Source: Nocardioides cavernae
GTDB lineage: Bacteria > Actinomycetota > Actinomycetes > Propionibacteriales > Nocardioidaceae
Reading direction: 5' to 3'
Assembly (NCBI RefSeq): GCF_013410035.1
Contig: NZ_JACCBW010000001.1
Location: 434,001 to 498,000 of the forward strand
DNA: 64,000 bases
Below the pieces are notes generated by a model. It saw nothing but the letters and a program-made list of their open reading frames with translations. It was not told the DNA's origin and searched no databases. Below are positions 40,463 through 47,854 of the stretch, piece by piece (position 1 is the stretch's first letter; every line of letters begins with the position of its first letter). The translations under genes were made by a program, and so were the position numbers.

Positions 40463-41713
40463 CTACGCGACCCCGGTCGTCCGTCGTGGGCGGCGCTCAA
40501 GGACGATCGGCATGGCGAGCCCATGCAGGAGCACACTCCCGAAGACGACGAGGGCGGTGACGCCCAGAACTGTGTACGCCTCGGTCGGATCGGCCAGCTG
40601 GTTGAAGGCGAGCAACCCAAAGACGATCGACGTCGTGCCGCGCGGTCCGATGACCCCGACCATGAGTCGTTCGCGCGGGGAAAGGGACGACCCGACAAGG
40701 GCGATCAGCACTGGAGCGGCTCGCACGACGGTCAGGACGGCGAGGCTGAAGACGATGACTGGGAGGTCGACATACCCGCTGGTCAGGACCAGGACCACGA
40801 CGTTGCCGAAGACGAACCACATCGCGATCGACAGCAGCGACGTGACGTCGTCGAGGAGGCGGTGGTCGTCGGCCGCCGACGCGCGGCTGTCGTGCGGTCG
40901 ATGACGCCGGTGCACCTGTCGGAAGGTGACGCCGCAGACGAACGCCGCCACGAATCCGTTTCCGGATGCCACGACCGCCACGGCGTACACCAGCACCGGG
41001 AGGACGAGGATCGCGATCGTGGACGACTGCGGGCTGGTCCAACCCAGCTGCTGGGCACGCGCCAGCAGCCACCCCGTCGCTGTCCCGGCCGACGACCCCA
41101 CGAGCACCGCGATCACGACGGCCTGCACCGCGCCGACCGCGGGGCCCTCCTCGTGGCCACCTCCGACGGTGCCGGCGAGCAGCAGGGCGTAGGCGAACAC
41201 CGGCGAGACGATGCCGTCGTTGTATCCGCCTTCGATGTTGACGACCTCGCGCACGTTGCGCGGCAGTCGGCGGTCGCGCAGCAAGGTCTCCGCCGACGCG
41301 AAGTCGATCGGCACGACAGCGCACGCCAGGACGAGTACCGCTGCCCACGACAGGTACGGAAGCAATCCGACGCCCACCGCGAGACCGGCCGCGATGCTCA
41401 CTGGCAGGGCCAACGCGAGCAGTCTCGTCACCGCGCCCAGGTCACTTCCGAGCAAGCGTCCTCGACGGACCTCCGTGGCGTCGACGAAGAGCAGGACGGC
41501 GAGCACGATCTCCGCCACCGTGGTGGTCAGGCCGGACTCCAGGACGTCGGCGAGGCGACCGTGGGTGAAGAGCCCGACCACCATCCCCGCCCCCGTCATG
41601 ACCAACGGAGTACGGAGGTAGACGCGCTCCAGGAGCGTGGAGCACAGGCACCACGCAAGCGCGATGACCCCGAGCGCGATCAGGCTTCCCTGCACCAGCC
41701 CAGTGTCCCCCAT
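40463..41713 (-). CDS. Cation:proton antiporter (CPA1/NhaP-type)
   Basis: 416 aa from ATG 41713. About twelve membrane segments. The helix with PIDFASAETLLRDRRL then VREVVNIEGGYNDGIVSPVF corresponds to the family ESxxND catalytic region, and GPRGTTSIVFGLLAF near the C-terminus corresponds to the second conserved helix. Likely exchanges Na+ or K+ for protons at the membrane. The stop codon lies beside the tRNA-like fragment. Downstream of the FAD monooxygenase gene by 15 bp and probably co-transcribed. Confidence 0.87.
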   Translation of the reverse strand: MGDTGLVQGSLIALGVIALAWCLCSTLLERVYLRTPLVMTGAGMVVGLFTHGRLADVLESGLTTTVAEIVLAVLLFVDATEVRRGRLLGSDLGAVTRLLALALPVSIAAGLAVGVGLLPYLSWAAVLVLACAVVPIDFASAETLLRDRRLPRNVREVVNIEGGYNDGIVSPVFAYALLLAGTVGGGHEEGPAVGAVQAVVIAVLVGSSAGTATGWLLARAQQLGWTSPQSSTIAILVLPVLVYAVAVVASGNGFVAAFVCGVTFRQVHRRHRPHDSRASAADDHRLLDDVTSLLSIAMWFVFGNVVVLVLTSGYVDLPVIVFSLAVLTVVRAAPVLIALVGSSLSPRERLMVGVIGPRGTTSIVFGLLAFNQLADPTEAYTVLGVTALVVFGSVLLHGLAMPIVLERRPRRTTGVA

Positions 41714-41728
41714 CCCGATCGGCTGGGC

Positions 41729-42910
41729 TCAGGACGCGGTCACGGCGGCAGCGCCGACGGGCCTCGCACACAACGGAGTGCCCCCGACCCGCTGGCGTCC
41801 GACGCGCGTGGCGAGCGTCGGCACGCCGGAGACGGCTTCGCGGAGCCCGTGAGCGAGCGTGCGGCGACGCGTGACGTCCTGGGGCGTCGTCACATACTCA
41901 AGGATGCGGGACGTCGTGTTCTGGCCAGCGCGGATGAACGGCCGCACGTGGGTCTCGTAGGCGGCGAAGGCCCCATGGTGGTGGGACTGCGTCTGCAGCG
42001 AGTGCGCGAGCACCGACGCGTCCAGGAGCGACGCGTGGGCGCCGAGCCCGGACAACGGGTCGACGCAGTGCGCGGCGTCACCGATCAGGACGGCACGACC
42101 GGTCGACCACGTGGGCATCCTGACCTGGGTGAAGCGGCTGATGTACGGGTCGACGGTGGCAACGGCGTCGGCGACCTCGTCGAGGTCGTGGCCGAGCTCG
42201 CGCACGAGCTGCGCGCACCTCGCGGACAGGTCCCCGGGATCCTTGTGGGCGCCGTCCGGAAGCTCCATCGCCGCCAGCGCCAGGGTGGTGCGTGGGTCCG
42301 GGTAGGGATAGATCTGCCACGCGACGCCGTGGCGGCTGGCAACCACCGCCGTGTCGGCGGGCGTCCGGGCCCGGACCTTGAACCAGATGTGAGCGAGTCC
42401 GTTGCGGTAGAGGTAGGGCTGGTCGGGACCGAACATGAGGCGGCGGACCGTGGATCCGATGCCATCGGCGCCCACGACAAGGTCGTAGGACTCCCGGGAG
42501 CCGTCGTCGAAGGTGGCGGTGAGCCCCCAGGCGGTGTGGTCCAGCGCGGAGAGCCGCAAGCCGATCTTCATGATGGCGGTGCCGGGGATCATGTCCCGGA
42601 CGCCCGCCACCAGCTCGTGACGCACGGCGAGTCGCATGTCACCGCTGGAGAAGTGGGTCCGCCTGACCCGGTTCTTCCCCCAGCGCATGGACACGCGGGG
42701 ACTGGGAGCGCTGGACGACCTGACGAGGTCGTCGGCGCCCATCGTGGACATCATCGCCTGGGCGGTCTCGTCGAGCTGGAGGAGGAAGCTCTCCGGCACG
42801 CTCGCGGTGGGCTCGACGACGGTCACCTGCCAGCCGGTGCGGTCGAGGTGCCAGGCCGCGGCGCTGCCGGCCAGGCCGGCGCCGACGATCAGGACGGATC
42901 CGGGTCTCAT
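41729..42910 (-). CDS. FAD-dependent monooxygenase (PHBH/TetX-like)
   Basis: 393 aa from ATG 42910. N-terminal Rossmann VLIVGAGLAGSAAAWHLDRT (GxGxxG), the DG motif YDLVVGADGIGSTVRRL, and the GD motif GRAVLIGDAAHCVDPLSGLG: class A flavin hydroxylase. Group members include Rox/TetX-type antibiotic-modifying enzymes and aromatic hydroxylases. Preceded by a TetR and an efflux pump in the same direction, so it may inactivate the same compound the pump exports; this is inference. Confidence 0.88.
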   Translation of the reverse strand: MRPGSVLIVGAGLAGSAAAWHLDRTGWQVTVVEPTASVPESFLLQLDETAQAMMSTMGADDLVRSSSAPSPRVSMRWGKNRVRRTHFSSGDMRLAVRHELVAGVRDMIPGTAIMKIGLRLSALDHTAWGLTATFDDGSRESYDLVVGADGIGSTVRRLMFGPDQPYLYRNGLAHIWFKVRARTPADTAVVASRHGVAWQIYPYPDPRTTLALAAMELPDGAHKDPGDLSARCAQLVRELGHDLDEVADAVATVDPYISRFTQVRMPTWSTGRAVLIGDAAHCVDPLSGLGAHASLLDASVLAHSLQTQSHHHGAFAAYETHVRPFIRAGQNTTSRILEYVTTPQDVTRRRTLAHGLREAVSGVPTLATRVGRQRVGGTPLCARPVGAAAVTAS

Positions 42911-42972
42911 GTGGTTTCTCCGTGAGTCAGGGGTCAGGGGTCGGGGGTCGTCCGGCAGGCGGCCGGGGCGGG

Positions 42973-44547
42973 TCAGTGGTGCTGCTGGGTGACGTCGACG
43001 TCGCGCGGGGTGAGGACGAAGACGAGCGCGGCGACGGCGAGGAGCGTGATGCCCCCGACCAGGCTGGTGACCTCGAGCGCGTGGGTGAACTCCACCGCCG
43101 CCGCCTGCGCGATCGCCGGCTGCCCGAGCTCGCCGGCGATCGCCACGGCGTTGCCGACCGACTCGCCCGCGGCGTCGGCCAGCTCGGGCGGGAGGCCGCC
43201 GAGCACGCGGTCGCCCTCGAGGCCCACGCGGTAGAGCAGGGCGGCGACGCTGCCGAGGATGGCGACGCCGAGGACGTTGCCGAAGTCGTAGGACACCTCC
43301 TCGATCGCGGCGGCGTTGCCGGCGCGGTCCTCGGGGGTGCCGGACATGATCATCGCCGAGCCCAGCGCCAGGGCGCCCGTACCGGCACCGACCATCACCA
43401 GCGCCACGAGGACCGTCGGGTAGTGCAGCTCACCGGGCGCCGCGAAGATGAGCACCATGCCGACCGCGGCGAGCGCGAGCGACCCGGCGAGGACGTTGCG
43501 GGCGCCGAGCCTGGCCGCCAGCCACGGTGAGACGCCGGCTGCGACGGCGCCCGCGAGCGCCGAGGGGACCAGTCGGACGCCGGCCTGGATCGGGCTGTAG
43601 CCCTCGACGAGCTGCATCCACTGCGCCAGGAGGAGCATGGCGGCGGCCAGGGCGAGGACGGCGCCGAGGGCAGCGACCACGCCTGCGGTGAACTGCGGGC
43701 GGGTGAACAGGCGCAGGTCGAGGAAGGGCCGGTCGCTGGCCAGGCACCGGCGGACGAACAGTGTCAGCAGCGCCAGGCCGACCGCGAGGGCGGCCCAGCT
43801 CTCCGGGACCAGCAGGCTCTGCTCCTTCGCGAAGTGCTTCAGCGACCAGATCAGCGCCACCATGCCAACGAGCGACTGCAGCGCCGCGACCACGTCCCAC
43901 GCACCCGGACGGGCACTGCGGGCCTCGGGCAGCAGCAGGAGCGCGGCCACGAGTGCGGCGAGCATGAGCGGGACGTTGATGAGGAACGCTGAGCGCCACG
44001 AGAAGGCCTCGAGCAGGGCTCCACCCACGAGTGGGCCGATGGCGGCTCCGATGCCCGCGACCGAAGCCCACAGGGCGAGTGCGGTGGCCCGCTCCTTGGG
44101 GTCCTGGAAGACAGTGCGCAGCATCGACAGGGTCGTGGGCATGATCATCGCTGCGCCGAGTCCGAGCAGCGAACGGATCGCGATGACCGCCTCGGCGGAG
44201 TCCGCGAGGAGGGCGAGCGCGGAGGCGGTGCCGAACACCCCGTAGCCGGCGACGAGCATCTTCTTGCGGCCCCACCGGTCGCCGATGGCACTCACCGACA
44301 CGAGCACGCCGGCGAGCACGAGGGAGTAGCTGTCGACGATCCACAGGAGCTGGTTCGACGACGGCCGCAGGTCCTCGGCGAGGTCGGGGATGGCGATGTT
44401 GAGGATGGTCAGGTCCATCACGATGACGAGCAGGCTGAGCGACAGCACTCCTGCTGCGGCCCACCGACGGGCTCGGGTCATCGAGCCCGCCTGGGGGGCG
44501 AGGTCCGGCGCCGGGCCGGGTGACGGGTGGCTGGACTGGGCGGTCAT
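42973..44547 (-). CDS. DHA2-family multidrug MFS transporter
   Basis: 524 aa from ATG 44547, ATGA-overlapping the TetR stop. Fourteen membrane segments; motif D1/A: LRPSSNQLLWIVDSYSLVLA and SAIGDRWGRKKMLVAGYGVF; motif C AAIGPLVGGALLEAFSWRSA. Architecture of SmvA/LfrA/EmrB proteins that export quaternary ammonium and planar drugs by proton exchange. Regulated by the coupled TetR, followed by the monooxygenase 62 bp later. Confidence 0.93.
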   Translation of the reverse strand: MTAQSSHPSPGPAPDLAPQAGSMTRARRWAAAGVLSLSLLVIVMDLTILNIAIPDLAEDLRPSSNQLLWIVDSYSLVLAGVLVSVSAIGDRWGRKKMLVAGYGVFGTASALALLADSAEAVIAIRSLLGLGAAMIMPTTLSMLRTVFQDPKERATALALWASVAGIGAAIGPLVGGALLEAFSWRSAFLINVPLMLAALVAALLLLPEARSARPGAWDVVAALQSLVGMVALIWSLKHFAKEQSLLVPESWAALAVGLALLTLFVRRCLASDRPFLDLRLFTRPQFTAGVVAALGAVLALAAAMLLLAQWMQLVEGYSPIQAGVRLVPSALAGAVAAGVSPWLAARLGARNVLAGSLALAAVGMVLIFAAPGELHYPTVLVALVMVGAGTGALALGSAMIMSGTPEDRAGNAAAIEEVSYDFGNVLGVAILGSVAALLYRVGLEGDRVLGGLPPELADAAGESVGNAVAIAGELGQPAIAQAAAVEFTHALEVTSLVGGITLLAVAALVFVLTPRDVDVTQQHH

Positions 44548-45113
44548 CGCGGGTCCTTCCGGTCGAGCTCGAACAGTGCCGCCAGGCCGCGCCGGAGCGT
44601 GTCGACCGGCGGGGCCTCACCCGTGAGGGCCGCCTGCCACGTGGCCCCGCCGATGAACATGACGACGCTGTCAGCCGCGCTGGTCCCCAGCGAGGGGGTG
44701 AGGACCTTCGCCAGGCCCTCGAACCAGCGGTCCGTCAGCGGTCGGAGCCTGGGGTCGAGCACTGCCGAGGCGGTCAGCATCGTGTCGGCGCGCACCAGGT
44801 GTGGGTCCGCGAGGTAGTCGTGCAGGCCCTGCGCCATCACGCCGACGGGATCGGCGGCGTCCTCCATCGCGAGGGCCATCTGCTCGACGTAGGCCTCGAT
44901 GTCGCGCGAGAGATGCTCGAGCGCCGCTGCCCTGAGGTCGTCCAACGTCGCGAAGTACTGCGTCGTCGACCCCAGCGGCACCTCGGCACGGTAGGCGACC
45001 TTGCGGTGCGAAAGCCCCGCAGTGCCCACCTCCGTCACCAGCTCGGCCGCCGCCGTCACGATCTCCTGCCTGCGGCGCTCCGGGTCCCGGCGCCGTCGTC
45101 CGTCCTCGACCAT
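44544..45113 (-). CDS. TetR-family repressor of the efflux operon
   Basis: 189 aa from ATG 45113 with AAGGAAG upstream; a start 30 bases upstream would lie inside the operator and is less likely. HTH: RRQEIVTAAAELVTEVGTAG then SHRKVAYRAEVPLGSTTQYF. The C-terminal ligand domain (VMAQGLHDYLADPHLVRADT) belongs to the TetR_C group of drug-pump regulators. Transcribed in one operon with the MFS pump, with a large inverted repeat immediately upstream for autorepression. Confidence 0.91.
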   Translation of the reverse strand: MVEDGRRRRDPERRRQEIVTAAAELVTEVGTAGLSHRKVAYRAEVPLGSTTQYFATLDDLRAAALEHLSRDIEAYVEQMALAMEDAADPVGVMAQGLHDYLADPHLVRADTMLTASAVLDPRLRPLTDRWFEGLAKVLTPSLGTSAADSVVMFIGGATWQAALTGEAPPVDTLRRGLAALFELDRKDPR

Positions 45114-45127
45114 CGAGCACTTCCTTT

Positions 45128-45157
45128 CTGTACCTGTGTACATGTACGACTGTACAG
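45128..45157. promoter_or_regulatory. TetR operator: 30-bp nested inverted repeat
   Basis: CTGTAC (45128-45133) and GTACAG (45152-45157) flank a perfect 10-bp palindrome GTACATGTAC (45138-45147), each separated by 4 bases, all on one symmetry centre. It lies 14 bp upstream of the TetR start codon. Two half-site pairs suggest binding of two dimers. A related GTAC motif precedes the MFS gene at 46480. Confidence 0.72.
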
Positions 45158-45202
45158 GAGCGGGCCGCGCCCGCCAAACGACGGCACACGGCGCTCAAAG
45201 CC

Positions 45203-46480
45203 TCAGCGCGACGGTGGTGCGGGCTGCGTCCCGGATAGGCCGCTCGCCCGGAGGAGGACGCGGTTGGAAGGCACGACGGCGAGGGTGGCCGCGATCATGA
45301 AGAGGCCGGCGACGACGAACATCCCTTCCACGCTCCACGCTGCGAGGAAGCCGCTCAGGGCCTGCGAGAAGGGGTCGAACGCCAGCGAGGCGAGCACCAT
45401 CAGTGCGGAGACGCGGCCGAGCATGGAGCGCGTGGTCGCCATCTGGACCCAGGTGGCGTTGACGGCACCGGTCAGGCCGATCGCGGCACCCATGAGAGCA
45501 GCGATCGCGATGACCGCGAACACGTTCCCGGCGAGCCCGATAGCGATGAACCCGAGCCCGCTGAGCAGGTAGCTGGCGATCAGCAGCACACCGGGACGCG
45601 CGATGTCGTGCTTCCTGGCGGCGACGACCGCCCCCACGAGCGCGCCGACACCGAAGGCCACCATGATGGCCGAGTAGTAGAGCTCGGGGAGCTCGAGCGA
45701 CTCCGACACCAGAAGCAGGAACCCGATGCTCGCCGGGCCGCTCACCGCCACGTTGGTCGCCACCAGCAGCAGGACGTTGGCCCGCACGACAGGCTGGGTC
45801 CATCCGTAGCGGAGACCGGCCCAGATGCGCTGGAGCTCGCTCTCACCCGACGGGCCGTTATCGGTGTGGAACGCCAGCCGCACCGTGCAGAACAAGAGGG
45901 CTGCCATGACGTAGAGACCGAGACCGACCGCCGTGGCGACCACCGGGCTGCCGACCTGGAGGACACCGCCGGCCATCAGCGAGCCCGCCATGAAGGTGGC
46001 CATCTCGGTGCCCTGGAGCAGGCTGTTGGCCTTGAGCAGCGCCGCGTCGGGCACCAGCCGCGGTACCGCGGACATCGAGGCGGGCGTGCTGAAGGCGTCG
46101 ACGAACCCGAATAGCACTGCGACGACGAACAGCACCGGCAAGGACAGCGAGCCGGCGACGAGCTGCGCCAGGACCACGACCAGGCCGCCCGCCTGCGCGA
46201 TATTGCCCGTGCGCAGGATGACCTGCGGCGACACCCGATCTGCGAGCGAGCCGCCCACGATCATGAAGATCAGGCGCGGGATGGCGTTGCTCATCAGCAG
46301 GGCACCCGCGTAGGCGGGACTCCCGGTCTGCTCGAGGGCCAGCCACGTCAAGAAGACGAAGAAGTAGTTGTCAGCGACCTTGGCGAACACGTCCGCGGCG
46401 AAGAAGCGCACGAAGTTGCCGTCCCGCAGGAGGTCCCGCGCCGTCGCGCTGCCCGCACCCCGTTCCGCACTCCCGCCCAC
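45203..46480 (-). CDS. MFS transporter (MFS_3/enterobactin-exporter-like)
   Basis: 425 aa from GTG 46480. Twelve membrane segments. RDGNFVRFFAADVFAKVADN and FLTWLALEQTGSPAYAGALLM are the usual MFS_3 beginning; motif A is GGSLADRVSPQVILRTGN. Similar carriers export siderophores or macrolides. It is separated from the TetR gene by the operator region; upstream lies ATGTAC-AAAT-GTACAT, which shares the GTAC half-site, so it may belong to the same regulon. Confidence 0.87.
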   Translation of the reverse strand: MGGSAERGAGSATARDLLRDGNFVRFFAADVFAKVADNYFFVFLTWLALEQTGSPAYAGALLMSNAIPRLIFMIVGGSLADRVSPQVILRTGNIAQAGGLVVVLAQLVAGSLSLPVLFVVAVLFGFVDAFSTPASMSAVPRLVPDAALLKANSLLQGTEMATFMAGSLMAGGVLQVGSPVVATAVGLGLYVMAALLFCTVRLAFHTDNGPSGESELQRIWAGLRYGWTQPVVRANVLLLVATNVAVSGPASIGFLLLVSESLELPELYYSAIMVAFGVGALVGAVVAARKHDIARPGVLLIASYLLSGLGFIAIGLAGNVFAVIAIAALMGAAIGLTGAVNATWVQMATTRSMLGRVSALMVLASLAFDPFSQALSGFLAAWSVEGMFVVAGLFMIAATLAVVPSNRVLLRASGLSGTQPAPPSR

Positions 46481-46534
46481 GGGCGACTCCCCTCGACCTC
46501 GCGCACCCGGTCCAGCGGTGGTGTCCGGCGCTTC

Positions 46535-46550
46535 ATGTACAAATGTACAT
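46535..46550. promoter_or_regulatory. GTAC inverted repeat upstream of MFS gene
   Basis: ATGTAC and GTACAT around AAAT (46535-46550), 54 bp before GTG 46480. It is an AT-rich spot in high-GC DNA. Its half-site TGTAC is the one found in the TetR operator at 45128-45157. Confidence 0.5.
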
Positions 46551-46557
46551 CAACGGG

Positions 46558-47820
46558 TCACCCGCGCCAGGCGATGGTCGTCGGTGACGCGGTGCGCGCG
46601 ACGACCCCCATGCGGCGCAGCACGCGGCCGCCGCCGTCGAGGCTGAACCCCACGACGGTGTCCGTGACCTCGTTGGCGACGAAGAGGCGGTGACCCGTGG
46701 GGTCGACGCCGAAGAAGCGGGGACGGATGCCTTCGGTGGACACCCAGCCGACGGGCTCCAGGTGACCGCTGCGACGCACCTCGAAGACCCCGATCGTGTC
46801 GGGGTCGGGTCCACCCGGGGTGTTGTCGCCGGCACCGCTGCGGTTGGACGCGTACACGTAGCGACCGGAGGGGGACACCGCGATCTCGGCCCCACGAGTG
46901 TCGCCGACGAAGGTGGGCGCGTGCGACGGCACGACCTGCGTGGCCTCGAGGGTACCGGCCGAGGAGTTCCAGTCGAACGTCGTGACGGTCGAGCGGAGCT
47001 CGTTGACGAGGTAGGCGTGGGGGCGGTGGGGATGGAACGCGATGTGGCGGGGTCCCTCGATCTCGCGGACCTGCGCCCAGCCCGGGTCGTTGAGCGAGAG
47101 GGCGCCGGTCGTCGCGTCCAGGGCGGCGACGAAGACGCGGTCCACACCACGGTCGGCGACGGCCAGCCACCGGCCCGTCGGGTCGAAGACGACGTGGTGG
47201 GGGTTAGGTCCCAGCTGCTGGGTCTTGTGCGGCCCCGGCGTGCCGGGGAGCTCCAGGGTGGAGGTCACGGCGCCCAGGCTGCCGTCGGCGTTGCGCGGGA
47301 GGACGAGCACGGCGCCCGGTGCGGTCAGGAACGCCACGACGAGCCAGCGGCCCGACGGGTCGATGGCGAGGTGGACCGGGTTGGGCCGCCCGCAGTCGAC
47401 GGTGTCGAGGAGGCTCAGGGTTCCGCTGCGGGGGTCGACCGCGAACGCGCTGACCTTGGTCGAGTCGCCGTGCACGGCGTAGAGGAAGCGCTGGTCGTCG
47501 CTGAGGACGACGAAGGACGGGTTGACCGGCACCGCGTCGGCCGGGGTGGGGGTCGTCGGGTCGTTGTCGTCGGCGGTCACCGTCTGCAGCAGCTCCCACG
47601 GACCCCCGTGCCCGGCGGGGACCCGCCAGACCGTGATGCCGGCTCCGCGAGCATTGCGTTGGCGGGTCGTGCGCGACCCGACGTAGGCGATCAGGTCGCG
47701 GCGCGGATGCCGCGCACGGGGCACGGCAGCCGACGCGGTGGCAGCGGTGCCGGCGATGCCGGCACCGGCCGCGGCGGCGCCGACGAGGACGGAGCGTCGG
47801 GTGGATGACGGATGGGACAT
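46558..47820 (-). CDS. Tat-exported lactonase-like seven-bladed beta-propeller protein
   Basis: 420 aa from ATG 47820. N-terminus STRRSVLVGAAAAGAGIAGTA has a twin-arginine motif and a hydrophobic core, so probably Tat exported. The rest consists of propeller blades: HLAIDPSGRWLVVAFLTAPG, HHVVFDPTGRWLAVADRGVD, HIAFHPHRPHAYLVNELRST and EIAVSPSGRYVYASNRSGAG, the pattern of the lactonase/6-phosphogluconolactonase (PF10282) family. Extracytoplasmic location means a role in extracellular sugar-acid lactone hydrolysis is likelier than in the pentose-phosphate pathway. Next to the acid-sugar gene cluster, which may be relevant. Confidence 0.87.
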   Translation of the reverse strand: MSHPSSTRRSVLVGAAAAGAGIAGTAATASAAVPRARHPRRDLIAYVGSRTTRQRNARGAGITVWRVPAGHGGPWELLQTVTADDNDPTTPTPADAVPVNPSFVVLSDDQRFLYAVHGDSTKVSAFAVDPRSGTLSLLDTVDCGRPNPVHLAIDPSGRWLVVAFLTAPGAVLVLPRNADGSLGAVTSTLELPGTPGPHKTQQLGPNPHHVVFDPTGRWLAVADRGVDRVFVAALDATTGALSLNDPGWAQVREIEGPRHIAFHPHRPHAYLVNELRSTVTTFDWNSSAGTLEATQVVPSHAPTFVGDTRGAEIAVSPSGRYVYASNRSGAGDNTPGGPDPDTIGVFEVRRSGHLEPVGWVSTEGIRPRFFGVDPTGHRLFVANEVTDTVVGFSLDGGGRVLRRMGVVARTASPTTIAWRG

Positions 47821-47854
47821 GGGGACTCCTCGGTCGCCCCGCGGACGGCTGGGT

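Noticed and set aside
42924..42951. Short GGGTCAG/GGGTCGG-type tandem repeats before the monooxygenase gene
   Set aside because: Only about four degenerate 7-8-bp units with no symmetry; likely ordinary GC-rich sequence between two genes.
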